A DNA stretch of 64,000 nt from Mucispirillum schaedleri ASF457. GTDB taxonomy: Bacteria; Chrysiogenota; Deferribacteres; Deferribacterales; Mucispirillaceae. The notes under the pieces were generated by a model. It made no database searches, was not told where the DNA came from, and saw only the letters and a list, made by a program, of their open reading frames with translations. The translations under genes were made by a program, and so were the position numbers. The DNA is taken from contig NZ_CP097562.1 in NCBI RefSeq assembly GCF_000487995.2, forward strand, positions 1,113,001 to 1,177,000, given 5' to 3'. Within the stretch, counting starts at the first letter, position 1. Each line of letters starts with the position of its first letter. This document shows, piece by piece, positions 1 to 8,910 of this stretch.

Positions 1-1
1 T

Positions 2-1792
2 TATTTTGATTTATTTAAAGAAAACAGTGCATGGAGCATATTTTTAGCACTGCTCCACGGCATAAGGTTTGATACATCTATCTTTTTAACAATAATATCG
101 CCTTTTATTGTGCTTTTACTATTGCCTGTTAATTCTCAAAAATATCATAAAATAATATACTGGCTTATGTTTCCAGTATATGCAGTAATTACCATATACC
201 TTGTTATAGATGCTGTATATTTTGGCTATGTTTCAAGACATCTGGCAGGTGAATTTGCCGCATTAGGCAATGATTATGAATTTATATATACAATGGCAAA
301 AACTTACTTTTATATGGTGTTTATAGTATTAGCCATTATTGCAGTATGCGGTTTTTTCTGGAAAAAATTTGCAGATATTAAAGTAAAAGATGTAAATATT
401 TCTAGAAACAGCTTAATTAAATCTGCACTTTATTTTATTCTTATAGGCGGCATTGTATTTATATTCATAAGAAGCAGTTTTGATATTAAACCAATAAGCA
501 CAATTAATGCTTTTGTAAGTGGAAATAATGCACTTGCCAACCTTACTTTAAATGGATTATTTACATCTCTTAGATATATGACGGAAAATGAAGCAGTGTC
601 TAAAGATATGTATTCATTTTATGATGACAGGCAGGCACATGAATTTATACTGTCATTGAAACATGAAAACTGCACTCATCCTTATACTGAAATTAAAAGA
701 CCTAATATTATTTTTATCCTGCTTGAAAGCTGGAGCAGTTATTATGTAGATGCTTTTTCAGGCTCTAATATGCAGCTGACACCAAACTTTAACAGACTTG
801 CATCTAATAGGGGGGGGATTATATTTAGTAACCACTATTCCCCTGAAAGACGCAGTATATCTGCAATACAAGCTATCCTTTTAGGCATACCTCCTATGGA
901 TAATATTCCAAAACTTGGCTTTGGTCTGGAAACTATTGCAGGAAGCGGCAATCTTGCTTCAAACCTTAAAGAAAATGGATATGACACAGTCTTTATACAG
1001 GCATCAAAAAGAAACTCTTTTTACCTTGATGTGATTGCAAAATCAATTGGATTTCAGGAATATTATGGTATGGAAGATATTAAGCAGATACTAGACTATC
1101 CAGACTATAAAGCATCTCAGTTTGGCTGGGACTATGAAACATATATGAAACTTGCAGAAGTTCTTAAAAATAAAGGAAAAGATAAACCATTTTTTGCATT
1201 TTTATTTACAGGCACAACCCATATTCCTTATGCTGAGCCAAATAAAATAAATGTAAAATTTCCACATGATATAAACAGTGAAAATGGCTTTAAAAATACA
1301 CTTGTATATGCTGACTGGAGTTTAGGCGAATTTATTAAAAAAATAGAAAATGAAGAATATTTTAAAAATACCATATTTATTTTTACAGCAGACCATGTAT
1401 TAGGCAACTTTGAAAAGCAGGAATTTCCAGATGATTTTAAAGTGCCGCTTTTAATATGGTCTCCATCATTTAAGGGAAATCAAAAAATTACATCTTCAAC
1501 TAATCATGTAGATTTACCACCTACTATTTTAGGGCTTGCAGGACTTAATGATAATCTATCAGAATATATTGGTGAAAACATATTCTGCAAAGATAATAAC
1601 AGCTACAGCATAATTCACACATGGGGCTCTGCTGCAATAATTAAAAATCATGAATGGCTGAAACATTCATTTAAATATATGCTTGAAAGCAGTCCAAAAA
1701 ATATGGAACAGGACGAAAAAGATTATCTATCAAAAATACTTCTTTCATATTATCAGGAAAGTTATAATATCATGACAAAGGGGAAAAAATAA
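2..1792 (+). CDS. LTA synthase / OpgB-like sulfatase-fold membrane protein (5' end outside window)
   Basis: The reading frame is open to the left edge, so the N-terminus lies outside the window. The first internal start, a GTG at 110, is preceded by in-frame coding sequence with the GIRFD motif typical of this family. The 596 visible residues begin with about four membrane segments, followed by a periplasmic sulfatase-fold domain (KRPNIIFILLESWSSYY, then THIPY and FTADHVLG as metal and substrate motifs). Such enzymes transfer phosphoglycerol, phosphoethanolamine or similar groups onto surface glycans or lipids. Where LtaS has its nucleophilic Thr, this protein appears to have Ser (RRSISAI). 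An uninterrupted run of eight G at 810-817 encodes Arg-Gly-Gly and could cause slippage. The stop overlaps the next start by one base (TAATG), so it is co-transcribed with thpR. The substrate cannot be told from sequence. Confidence 0.82.
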   Translation, partial: YFDLFKENSAWSIFLALLHGIRFDTSIFLTIISPFIVLLLLPVNSQKYHKIIYWLMFPVYAVITIYLVIDAVYFGYVSRHLAGEFAALGNDYEFIYTMAKTYFYMVFIVLAIIAVCGFFWKKFADIKVKDVNISRNSLIKSALYFILIGGIVFIFIRSSFDIKPISTINAFVSGNNALANLTLNGLFTSLRYMTENEAVSKDMYSFYDDRQAHEFILSLKHENCTHPYTEIKRPNIIFILLESWSSYYVDAFSGSNMQLTPNFNRLASNRGGIIFSNHYSPERRSISAIQAILLGIPPMDNIPKLGFGLETIAGSGNLASNLKENGYDTVFIQASKRNSFYLDVIAKSIGFQEYYGMEDIKQILDYPDYKASQFGWDYETYMKLAEVLKNKGKDKPFFAFLFTGTTHIPYAEPNKINVKFPHDINSENGFKNTLVYADWSLGEFIKKIENEEYFKNTIFIFTADHVLGNFEKQEFPDDFKVPLLIWSPSFKGNQKITSSTNHVDLPPTILGLAGLNDNLSEYIGENIFCKDNNSYSIIHTWGSAAIIKNHEWLKHSFKYMLESSPKNMEQDEKDYLSKILLSYYQESYNIMTKGKK

Positions 1793-2364
1793 TGCGTGCA
1801 TTTATAGGCCTTGAAATACCAGAAAATATTAGAACATTGTATACATCATCATGCAAAACATTACACAATAGTGCAAATATGTCTTTTGTCCGTCTTAATA
1901 AAATGCACATAACTCTTGCATTTTTTTCAGATTTGTCAGATACACACATAAAAGATATTAAAAATATACTCTGCCATCTAAAAAGGGAACAGTTTGAAAT
2001 AAAATGTGAAAATATTGGGCTTTTTAAAAGGAAAGGTATACCATCAACTGTATTTATTAAAATAGTTTCTGATGAATTAAAAAATTATACAGAACAGCTT
2101 CATCAAAAATTAAAAGAATTAAACATACTTTTTGATGACAGGAAACCATATACTCCACATATTACACTTGGAAGAATAAAAGAAATGAAAAACGAACAGG
2201 AATTTACAAAAAGTTACAGATATATTGCTGAAAATTTTCATTCATCATCTTTTATGGTGGAAAATATTAATTTATACAGCAGTGATATGGTAGTATATAA
2301 AAAAGAAGTTAGTGAAGAATTTATTAAAATATATTCAGAAGAAGAAAATAATATTACAAACTAA
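1792..2364 (+). CDS. thpR: RNA 2',3'-cyclic phosphodiesterase (2H phosphoesterase family)
   Basis: The protein has 190 residues, the usual length of the ThpR/LigT family. It carries both HxT signature motifs of the 2H phosphoesterase fold: HITLAFF near residue 39 and HITLGRI near residue 124. Family members open 2',3'-cyclic phosphates on RNA ends and can reversibly ligate 2'-5' linkages; they are cytoplasmic. The ATG shares a base with the stop of the upstream membrane-enzyme gene, suggesting translational coupling without an obvious functional link. The gene ends in a region holding a palindromic dispersed repeat and converges on hslU. Confidence 0.9.
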   Translation: MRAFIGLEIPENIRTLYTSSCKTLHNSANMSFVRLNKMHITLAFFSDLSDTHIKDIKNILCHLKREQFEIKCENIGLFKRKGIPSTVFIKIVSDELKNYTEQLHQKLKELNILFDDRKPYTPHITLGRIKEMKNEQEFTKSYRYIAENFHSSSFMVENINLYSSDMVVYKKEVSEEFIKIYSEEENNITN

Positions 2365-2605
2365 AAAATTAGATAAAGTATATAATCAATGAATATAGTA
2401 GAGCATTTAAAGCAAATAATGTGATACTGAGCCTGCATCTGTGTCTTACTGAGCTTGATTTTTAAGCAAAGTATCTAAAAAACATATACTTTAAATATAT
2501 TATTAACTCCTGTAATATATATAATTTAGATTTTTCGCCTTAAAAATCAGGCTCAAAATGACTTATGCACAAAATTTTTGGATAAAATCTACCCGCCTGA
2601 ATTTT
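2365..2605. repeat. Intergenic region with palindromic dispersed repeat, copy 1 (about 2443-2562)
   Basis: This gap lies between convergent genes (thpR and hslU) and has no convincing ORF. From about 2443 to 2562 it carries one copy of an approximately 115-base element. One arm reads like GTCTTACTGAGC and ends in AAAGTATCTA. The centre is AT-rich. The other arm reads TAGATTTTTCGCC and ends in CAGGCTCAAAATGAC. The arms are imperfect inverted repeats of each other. The same design recurs near 9054, 10583, 22210, 41697 and 41824. A flanking motif AAAATTTTTGGATAA follows at about 2571-2585. A transcript of either strand could fold into a long hairpin, so it might act as a bidirectional terminator; this is inference. 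Confidence 0.75.
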
Positions 2606-3946
2606 TTATAAAATATATCTGCTTAAATCTAAATTTGTACTTATTTCTTTTAGTTTAGACTGCACATATTCTGCATTAATAATTATTTCACCTGTTGCTT
2701 TTTCCGGTGCTTCAAAAGCTATATCTTCTAATAATTTTTCCATAATAGTATGGAGCCTTCTAGCCCCTATGTTTTCATTAGAAGCATTTACTGTGCAGGC
2801 AATATCTGCAATAGCATCTATACCATCATCAGTATAAGTTAAAATAACATTATCAGCTTGCAAAAGTGCTGAATACTGTTTTGTAATAGCATTTTCAGGC
2901 TCTTTTAATATACGCAGAAAGTCTTCTTTGGTTAAAGCATCAAGCTCTACTCTTATAGGGAAACGACCTTGTAATTCAGGTATTAAATCTGATGGTTTAG
3001 CCATAGAGAATGCACCTGCTGCAATAAATAATATATGGTCAGTTTTTACTATGCCATATTTAGTATTAACTGTTGAGCCCTCTACAATAGGCAGTAAATC
3101 TCTCTGCACACCTTCTCTTGATACATCGCCGCCTTTTGAAGACCCTGTGCTTGATGAGCATATTTTATCTATTTCATCAAGGAAAACTATGCCAGATTGT
3201 TCCACTCTTTTTAATGCAGTGCTTTTTACATCATCCATATCAATAAGTCTGTTTAATTCCTGCACTTCTAATATGCCCCTTGCCTCGCTTATTTTCATTT
3301 TGCGTTTTTTCTTTTTATTTGGGAACATATTTTTCATCATATCATTTAAATCAACGCCCATATCTTGAAAACCTGCATTTGTAAGCACTTCTATATGTGG
3401 TGCAGGCTCATCAACATCTATTTCTATAAACCTGTCATTAAGCTCGCCTGCTGCTAATTTTTCTTTCATTTTTTCTCTTGATTCTTTGCCAGTGCTTTCA
3501 TGTCCTTCCATAGAATAAGTCATAGGTTTAGGCGGCAGTAATATATCTAAAATTCTGTCTTCTACTAAGGATTTAGCTTTTTCAATATGCAGTTCTTTCT
3601 GCTCTGAACGCACCATATTTACCCCTATCTCTACTAAATCTCTTATCATAGATTCTACATCTCTGCCCACATAGCCTACTTCTGTATATTTGCTTGCTTC
3701 TACCTTTAAAAAAGGTGATTTAGTAAGGCGTGCAAGTCTTCTTGCTATTTCTGTTTTTCCAACACCTGTTGAGCCAATCATAATAATATTTTTAGGTGTA
3801 ATATCTTCCTGTATTTTTGCCGGAAGCTGCAGTCTTCTCCATCTGTTTCTTAAAGCAACAGCCACTGCTTTTTTAGCATTTTTCTGCCCAACTATATATT
3901 TATCAAGCTCATCTACAATCGTCTTTGGTGTAAGCTCTTCTGCCAT
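2606..3946 (-). CDS. hslU: ATP-dependent protease ATPase subunit HslU (ClpY)
   Basis: HslU is the AAA+ unfoldase that feeds substrates into the HslV peptidase chamber. The 446 residues match the family length. The Walker A motif GSTGVGKT is at residues 58-65, the pore-loop motif GYVG follows near residue 92, and Walker B with FLDEIDK lies near residue 255. The AAA+ C-domain arginine region ([10 protein letters not shown]) is present, and the protein ends in SRYIL, the conserved tail that inserts into HslV. The start has a clear AAGGAG ribosome site. It lies 15 bases after the hslV stop, so the two form one operon. Confidence 0.97.
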   Translation of the reverse strand: MAEELTPKTIVDELDKYIVGQKNAKKAVAVALRNRWRRLQLPAKIQEDITPKNIIMIGSTGVGKTEIARRLARLTKSPFLKVEASKYTEVGYVGRDVESMIRDLVEIGVNMVRSEQKELHIEKAKSLVEDRILDILLPPKPMTYSMEGHESTGKESREKMKEKLAAGELNDRFIEIDVDEPAPHIEVLTNAGFQDMGVDLNDMMKNMFPNKKKKRKMKISEARGILEVQELNRLIDMDDVKSTALKRVEQSGIVFLDEIDKICSSSTGSSKGGDVSREGVQRDLLPIVEGSTVNTKYGIVKTDHILFIAAGAFSMAKPSDLIPELQGRFPIRVELDALTKEDFLRILKEPENAITKQYSALLQADNVILTYTDDGIDAIADIACTVNASNENIGARRLHTIMEKLLEDIAFEAPEKATGEIIINAEYVQSKLKEISTNLDLSRYIL

Positions 3947-3961
3947 TTATTTCTCCTTAAA

Positions 3962-4507
3962 TTATATTTCTTCTATAATAATGTTTTTATTAGTATATAT
4001 ACATATACTGCCTGCTATATTTATAGCTTTTTCAGCTATTTCTCTAACTGAAAGCTCTGTGCTGCTGGCTAATGCTCTGCCTGCTGCCAGTGCATAAGGA
4101 CCACCTGAGCCAATAGCTGTAACTCCGTCATCTGGGTCTATTACATCACCATTTCCTGAAACAACATACATTCCAGTTTTATCTGCAACTATCATCATAG
4201 CTTCAAGTTTGCGAAGGTATCTGTCATTACGCCAGTCTTTTGCAAGCTCTACTGCAGAGCGTTCAAGATTAAAGTTATAGCTGTTTAGTTTTGCTTCAAA
4301 TCTATCCATTAATGTAAAGGCATCAGCTGCTGATCCTGCAAATCCGCATAGAACTTTTCCGCCAGCTAAACGGCGGACTTTTCTGGCATTATCTTTCATT
4401 ACCATATTGCCAAAAGTAACCTGTCCGTCTGCAGCCATTGCAACATGTTCTCCTTTTCTTATTGCGACAACTGTTGTTGCCTGTATTGAATTATTATCAT
4501 GTTCCAT
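3962..4507 (-). CDS. hslV: ATP-dependent protease proteolytic subunit HslV (ClpQ)
   Basis: HslV is the threonine peptidase of the HslUV complex. The N-terminal nucleophile region reads [20 protein letters not shown]. The Gly-rich segment [15 protein letters not shown], conserved in the family, is near the C-terminus. I chose the ATG at 4505-4507 (181 residues), not an ATG 12 codons upstream, because a TGAGG ribosome site sits just before it and the product then starts close to the catalytic Thr. Processing would remove the short leader ([10 protein letters not shown]) to expose Thr. It is divergent from the DUF374 gene and precedes hslU. Confidence 0.96.
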   Translation of the reverse strand: MEHDNNSIQATTVVAIRKGEHVAMAADGQVTFGNMVMKDNARKVRRLAGGKVLCGFAGSAADAFTLMDRFEAKLNSYNFNLERSAVELAKDWRNDRYLRKLEAMMIVADKTGMYVVSGNGDVIDPDDGVTAIGSGGPYALAAGRALASSTELSVREIAEKAINIAGSICIYTNKNIIIEEI

Positions 4508-4553
4508 TATAACCTCAAAATAATCTTTATAATTTATTAGCAAATTTTACAAT

Positions 4554-4582
4554 ATAATAAAAAAGTGTAAATAAAATGTCAA
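4554..4582 (-). promoter_or_regulatory. Sigma-70-type promoter for hslVU
   Basis: Read on the minus strand, a perfect -35 box TTGACA (4577-4582) is followed after 17 bases by the -10 box TATTAT (4554-4559). The -10 ends about 46 bases upstream of the chosen hslV start. Spacing and match are close to the sigma-70 consensus. No HrcA (CIRCE) or heat-shock sigma-32-like element was noticed nearby. Confidence 0.6.
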
Positions 4583-4617
4583 ACTGTTATATTATTTTTT
4601 TGAATATTTTTTACAAA

Positions 4618-4646
4618 TTTACTTTATTTATTAAAAATATTATAAT
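4618..4646 (+). promoter_or_regulatory. Candidate promoter for the DUF374-waaA-lpxL-gmhB operon
   Basis: A -35-like TTTACT (4618-4623) and an exact TATAAT (4641-4646) are separated by 17 bases, about 30 bases upstream of the ATG at 4678. The region is very AT-rich, so the -35 match (four of six) is only moderate support. Confidence 0.45.
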
Positions 4647-4677
4647 AAAATGACATAAATAATTTTTAAGGTATAGT

Positions 4678-5322
4678 ATGAAACTAAGTCGCAGAATAGG
4701 TTATGCAGTTACATATTATTTAGGCACTGCAATTTTAAAAACATGGAGAATAAAAAATATTAATAAAGAACCTTATAATAAAAGCAGAAAGGAAGGCAGG
4801 CGTCCTGTGCTGGTATTATGGCATGATTCTCTGCTTCCTTTATCATTTAGTCATTATAAAGACCCTATTGCTACAATAGCATCAGATTCAAAAGATGGTG
4901 ATTTAATAGCATATATACTTGAAAAATGGGGATATAAACTTGCAAGGGGCTCATCTACCCGCGGTGGAATAAAAGCAGCTATGAAGCTTGTAAAATTATG
5001 CAAAACTCATAATATTTCTGCTGCAATTACTGTTGACGGTCCAAAAGGTCCACGCCATGAAGTTAAAAGTGGTGCAGTATTTATTGCAAAATGTCTTGAT
5101 AATGAAATATATGCAGTTACACTAAAAACTGACAGCTTTATAAGGTTTAACAGCTGGGATAAATTTATTTTTCCTAAACCATTTGCAAAAGTGGAAGTAT
5201 GGTATTCCGATGTTTTTTATGTTAGTGAAGATAAAGATGAAGAAGCATTAAATGAAGATACTAAAAAGCTGCAGAAATTTATGATGCAGAGAACTTGTGA
5301 AGTATACAGTGAATTTATTTAA
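4678..5322 (+). CDS. DUF374 family lysophospholipid acyltransferase-like protein
   Basis: The 214-residue protein has the hallmarks of the DUF374 branch of the PlsC/LpxL superfamily. These are LVLWHDSLLPL with the acyltransferase His, SDSKDGDLIA, the block RGSSTRGGIKA, and VDGPKGPRHEVKSGA. Members are membrane-associated and are usually encoded beside waaA, as here, implying a role in lipid A or LPS core acylation; the exact acyl acceptor is not established. An AAGG ribosome site precedes the ATG. It heads a tight operon with waaA (11-base gap), an LpxL-like gene and gmhB. Confidence 0.85.
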   Translation: MKLSRRIGYAVTYYLGTAILKTWRIKNINKEPYNKSRKEGRRPVLVLWHDSLLPLSFSHYKDPIATIASDSKDGDLIAYILEKWGYKLARGSSTRGGIKAAMKLVKLCKTHNISAAITVDGPKGPRHEVKSGAVFIAKCLDNEIYAVTLKTDSFIRFNSWDKFIFPKPFAKVEVWYSDVFYVSEDKDEEALNEDTKKLQKFMMQRTCEVYSEFI

Positions 5323-5333
5323 AATGGTGAAAT

Positions 5334-6563
5334 ATGCGGATTTTACTTTTCATATATAATTTTATACTTATTATTTTAACACCAGTGTTAAGTATTGCAG
5401 GTTATTTTATACTCCGTAAAAAAAATAAACATCAGCACTACTGGGAAAGGTTTGGTTTTATCCCTGTTAACAATTTTAAGCCTGTTAAGTCAGTATGGTT
5501 TCACTGTGCCAGTGTAGGCGAAGCAAGAAGCATAAAAAAGATTGTTGATATTTTAAGGCAGGATAATCCAGAAATAAGTATTATTGTTTCTACAATGACA
5601 GCAACAGGCAGGCAGGCAGCATTAGATTATATACATGCAGACACTGCCTTTCTGCTTCCCATAGAAAATTCAAGAGCAGTAAGTATGATTATATCATATA
5701 TGAGTGTGTCAGTATTGGTTATAGTAGATACTGAATTATGGCCAAATTTCATATTTACTGCATCAAATCAGGTGCCTGTATTTCTTATTAACGGCAGAAT
5801 ATCTGATAAAACATATAAAACATACAAAAGGTTTAAATTTATTTTTAAAGGTGTGCTTAAAAGATTTAGTGCCATTATGACTAAAAGCAGGCAGGATGAA
5901 GAAAGGTTTGCAAATATTTTAGGCAAAAGCAGTAAAATTATAACAGCAGGCAATATTAAATTTCAGGAAAGGAAATCAAAAAACAGTATAGAAACTATAA
6001 AAGAGCTTGAAAATATAAAATTTTTCTTAGCAGCCTCTACCCATAAGGGAGAAGAAGAAATAATATTATCATGGTTTACAAATAAAATGGAAGGCTTTGA
6101 AAAATTAGTTTTTGTGCCACGCCACATAGAAAGAGCTGCAGAAATAAAAGAGATAATTGAAAAACAGGGATACACAGTATCTTTCTATTCTGAAAAAGAT
6201 TTTTCAAAGCAGGTAATTATTATTGATGCTTTTGGACTTTTAGAAAGTCTTTATATTTCAGCAGATAAAATATTTATAGGTGGCTCTTTAAAAGAGATTG
6301 GCGGGCATAATATATATGAAGCACTGCAGTTTGAAAAAACAGCAGCAGTAGGCAGGTATATGTTTTCTTTTAAAGAAATATTTGATGAGGCAAAAGAGTT
6401 TGGATTAGTTACTGTTATAAATAATAAGGAAGAAGCATTACAATTTTTGTCTAAACCAGAAAAAAAACATAATTTTATTGATTTTTTCAATAGAATAGAT
6501 AAGATTAATCAAGATACAGTATCTATAATAACAGATACAATTAATGCAGTAATCAATAAATAA
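5334..6563 (+). CDS. waaA: 3-deoxy-D-manno-octulosonic acid (Kdo) transferase
   Basis: WaaA (KdtA) transfers Kdo from CMP-Kdo to lipid IVA at the cytoplasmic face of the inner membrane. The 409 residues include an N-terminal membrane anchor, the GT30 motif SVWFHCASVGEARS containing the proposed catalytic Glu near residue 60, VDTELWPNF, RISDKTYKTYKRF, and a GT-B C-terminal block GGSLKEIGGHNIYEAL that binds the nucleotide. Length and motif order match the family. It is in the second position of the LPS-core operon. Whether one or two Kdo residues are added cannot be told from sequence. Confidence 0.94.
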   Translation: MRILLFIYNFILIILTPVLSIAGYFILRKKNKHQHYWERFGFIPVNNFKPVKSVWFHCASVGEARSIKKIVDILRQDNPEISIIVSTMTATGRQAALDYIHADTAFLLPIENSRAVSMIISYMSVSVLVIVDTELWPNFIFTASNQVPVFLINGRISDKTYKTYKRFKFIFKGVLKRFSAIMTKSRQDEERFANILGKSSKIITAGNIKFQERKSKNSIETIKELENIKFFLAASTHKGEEEIILSWFTNKMEGFEKLVFVPRHIERAAEIKEIIEKQGYTVSFYSEKDFSKQVIIIDAFGLLESLYISADKIFIGGSLKEIGGHNIYEALQFEKTAAVGRYMFSFKEIFDEAKEFGLVTVINNKEEALQFLSKPEKKHNFIDFFNRIDKINQDTVSIITDTINAVINK

Positions 6564-6573
6564 GGAAGTTGAA

Positions 6574-7473
6574 ATGATACTTTATTATATATTAAAACCA
6601 TTAGTAATACTTTTAAATTACACACCAAGAAAATTTTTGCATTGTGTGGCAAAATTTATGGCTTTCATGCTCTGGCATATATCAAAAGAAAGGCGTCATG
6701 TAGCAGTAACAAATGCAAAAATCTTAGGTGCAGAATACCCATATAAAACAGCAAGAAAATCATTTGATTATACATTTACAGCTTATCTTGATATTTTTTA
6801 TGCCCACAGGATAGGTGATGATTATATAAAAAATCATGTAACAATAGAGGGCAGGCAGATATATGATAAAATAAAAAATGAAGATGAAAAATTTGTGTTT
6901 GTTGGCGGTCATTTTGGCACATGGAGCCTGCTTGCAACTATTGTTCCGCAGGCTTTAGATACTCAGGTAATTACAATAGGCCGTTCCACTAAAAATGCAG
7001 CATTAGATAAAATATTAGATGAGCTTAGAACATTTGACAGGGTAAAATATGTTACTCACAGGGGTGCTATGGATAAACTTTCATCATATATTAATGATGG
7101 ATATATTCCGGGAGTATATATTGACCATACAGCAACTGAAAAAGACTGTATAAATGCAAATTTCTGTGGTTATAAAGTGCCAGTTATTGCAGGTATTCCA
7201 GCCCTTTGTGCAAGAAAAAATTATCCTATTGTATTTTTCTTTGGTCTTTATGATGGAATGGATACAAAAGTTATTTTAAAAGGTCCTATATATCCAGATA
7301 AAAGTTTAAAGCCTAAGGAAAGAATTATTAAAATTGCTGAAGATATAAATAAAGTATATGAAGAAGTTTTTAAGCAGTATCCTGAGCAGTGGTATTTAAT
7401 CCACAGGCGTTTTAAAAGGGTGGAATTAGAAGACGGCACAATGAGTAATCATATTTATAAGGAGAGTAGATAA
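6574..7473 (+). CDS. LpxL/HtrB-family lipid A acyltransferase-like protein with altered HX4(D/E) motif
   Basis: The 299-residue protein has the lipid A late-acyltransferase fold: an N-terminal membrane segment, GGHFGTWSLLA, IGRSTKNAALDKILDELR, GVYIDHTATEKDC, and the C-terminal EQWYLIHRRFK. In LpxL, LpxM and relatives the catalytic dyad is HX4(D/E), usually HFGNWE. Here the sequence is HFGTWS, with Ser where the acid should be. The enzyme may be weakly active, may use another acid, or may have a different job. It is coupled to gmhB by a one-base overlap (TAATG) and sits 10 bases after waaA. Confidence 0.82.
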   Translation: MILYYILKPLVILLNYTPRKFLHCVAKFMAFMLWHISKERRHVAVTNAKILGAEYPYKTARKSFDYTFTAYLDIFYAHRIGDDYIKNHVTIEGRQIYDKIKNEDEKFVFVGGHFGTWSLLATIVPQALDTQVITIGRSTKNAALDKILDELRTFDRVKYVTHRGAMDKLSSYINDGYIPGVYIDHTATEKDCINANFCGYKVPVIAGIPALCARKNYPIVFFFGLYDGMDTKVILKGPIYPDKSLKPKERIIKIAEDINKVYEEVFKQYPEQWYLIHRRFKRVELEDGTMSNHIYKESR

Positions 7474-8054
7474 TGAATGAATTGAAACCTGTTGTATTTT
7501 TAGACAGAGATGGCACTATAAATTATGATGCAGGCTATATTAATGATATAGATAATTTTATTATGTATCCTTATGCTGCACAGGCAGTTAGAATGTTAAA
7601 TATAAACGGATTTTTAGTAGTAGTTATTACTAACCAGTCTGGACTTGCAAGGGGGTTTTTCACAGAAGACACATTATCAGAAATACATAATAAAATGGTG
7701 CAGGATTTAAAAAAACAAGGTGCAGAGATAGACGGCATATATTTCTGTCCCCATGACCCAAATGCAAAGGTAGAAAAATATAAATCTGTATGTTCATGCA
7801 GAAAGCCAGAAACTGGACTTATAGATATGGCATTAAAAGAGCTTAATATAGATAAAAGCAGAATGTATTTTATAGGCGATAAACATTCAGATATTATGGC
7901 TGGTTATAAATCAGGCTGTAAAACAATAATGGTAAAAACAGGCTATGGCAAAGGTGATTTAATTAATAAATCACATAAGTGGGAAGTTAAGCCTGACAAA
8001 ATCGCAGACACTTTGCTTGATGGTGTAAAATTAATATTAAAAAAACAAATATAA
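7473..8054 (+). CDS. gmhB: D-glycero-D-manno-heptose-1,7-bisphosphate 7-phosphatase
   Basis: GmhB is a HAD phosphatase of ADP-heptose synthesis for the LPS inner core. At 193 residues it has the HAD motif I VFLDRDGTIN, the family insert VITNQSGLARG, the zinc-binding loop (CPHD, then CSCRKPETG) and motif IV FIGDKHSDIMAGYKSG. These Cys and His residues separate GmhB from histidinol phosphatases. Its place after waaA and an lpxL homologue fits LPS core assembly. No other heptose genes (gmhA, hldE) are in the window. Confidence 0.93.
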   Translation: MNELKPVVFLDRDGTINYDAGYINDIDNFIMYPYAAQAVRMLNINGFLVVVITNQSGLARGFFTEDTLSEIHNKMVQDLKKQGAEIDGIYFCPHDPNAKVEKYKSVCSCRKPETGLIDMALKELNIDKSRMYFIGDKHSDIMAGYKSGCKTIMVKTGYGKGDLINKSHKWEVKPDKIADTLLDGVKLILKKQI

Positions 8055-8112
8055 AACTTGAAAATATTTTAATAATGTAATAGTATAAATTAAAGCAAAA
8101 AGGAGAGATTTT

Positions 8113-8508
8113 ATGAAAGGTAAATTATTATTTTTTAAACTATTTATACTAGCTGCATTAGTTATTCCTGTATCTGCTTTTGCAGAAATCAAAGATGATG
8201 ATGTTGCAAAAATAGATGAACTTATTAAAACAGGTAAATATATAGTAATTGATGTCAGGACAAAAGAAGAATATAATGCAGGACATCTTGCAGGTGCACT
8301 TAATTTTGATTACTACAGCGATGATTTTGAAGATAGTATTGAATCACAATTTAAAAATAAAAATAAACCATACATTGTTTACTGCCGTTCAGGTAAGAGA
8401 AGTCTTGCTTCTGCTGAAATATTAGAAGAACTTGGGTTTACTAATGTTACTAATATGAAAGGTGGTATTCTTGCATGGGAAAGTGCTGGCAAACCAGTAG
8501 TGAAGTAG
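8113..8508 (+). CDS. Exported rhodanese-domain protein
   Basis: The 131-residue protein has an N-terminal signal peptide (Lys-rich start, then a hydrophobic stretch ending in VSAFA before EIKDD) and one rhodanese domain. The active-site loop CRSGKRS carries the catalytic Cys, and the C-terminal motif NMKGGILAWESAGKPV is typical. Such periplasmic single-domain rhodaneses bind or transfer sulfur as a Cys persulfide; the partner is unknown. The ribosome site AGGAGAG is strong. The 58-base gap to gmhB suggests it may have its own transcription signals. Confidence 0.88.
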   Translation: MKGKLLFFKLFILAALVIPVSAFAEIKDDDVAKIDELIKTGKYIVIDVRTKEEYNAGHLAGALNFDYYSDDFEDSIESQFKNKNKPYIVYCRSGKRSLASAEILEELGFTNVTNMKGGILAWESAGKPVVK

Positions 8509-8544
8509 GTTTATAATAATTTAGGTTTATTTTTAGAAGGAAAT

Positions 8545-8910
8545 ATGGGTTACGAAAAATTAAAAGAAGTAACAGTTCTCTATGTAGAAGATGAAGATAT
8601 GATGAGAGAATCTGTTGTTATGCTTCTTAAAAGACGCTTTAAGCAGGTCTTTGTAGCTGCAAATGGTCTTGAAGCTGTAAATATATATAAAGCTGAACAT
8701 CCTGATGTTGTAATTACTGATTTACAGATGCCTGTTATGGATGGTATGGAGCTTGCCCGCCAGATTAGAGCATTGGGAAATACTCCAATTGTGGTTGTTT
8801 CTGCATTTAATGATAACAGTCACCAAGTTCCAGAAGCAAACAGTATGCTGTTAAAACCTATTAGAAAAAATGATTTATTTGACACAGTAATGGACTGTAT
8901 AAGTGTATAG
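8545..8910 (+). CDS. Single-domain response regulator (CheY-like receiver)
   Basis: The 121-residue protein consists only of a receiver domain. The acidic pair is Glu15-Asp16, the phosphoacceptor is Asp59 (VITDLQMPVMDG), the switch Ser is at 86 and the invariant Lys at 104 (LLKP). There is no output domain, so it would act by protein contact or as a phosphotransfer intermediate. No histidine kinase is adjacent, so its partner is unknown. It follows the rhodanese gene by 36 bases with an AGAAGGA ribosome site. Confidence 0.9.
   Translation: MGYEKLKEVTVLYVEDEDMMRESVVMLLKRRFKQVFVAANGLEAVNIYKAEHPDVVITDLQMPVMDGMELARQIRALGNTPIVVVSAFNDNSHQVPEANSMLLKPIRKNDLFDTVMDCISV

Noticed and set aside
3690-4097. 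A 135-codon + strand frame antisense to hslU and hslV
   Set aside because: It lies opposite two well-supported protease genes, has a low-complexity Ser/Phe/Ile composition typical of reverse-strand shadows, and no ribosome site.
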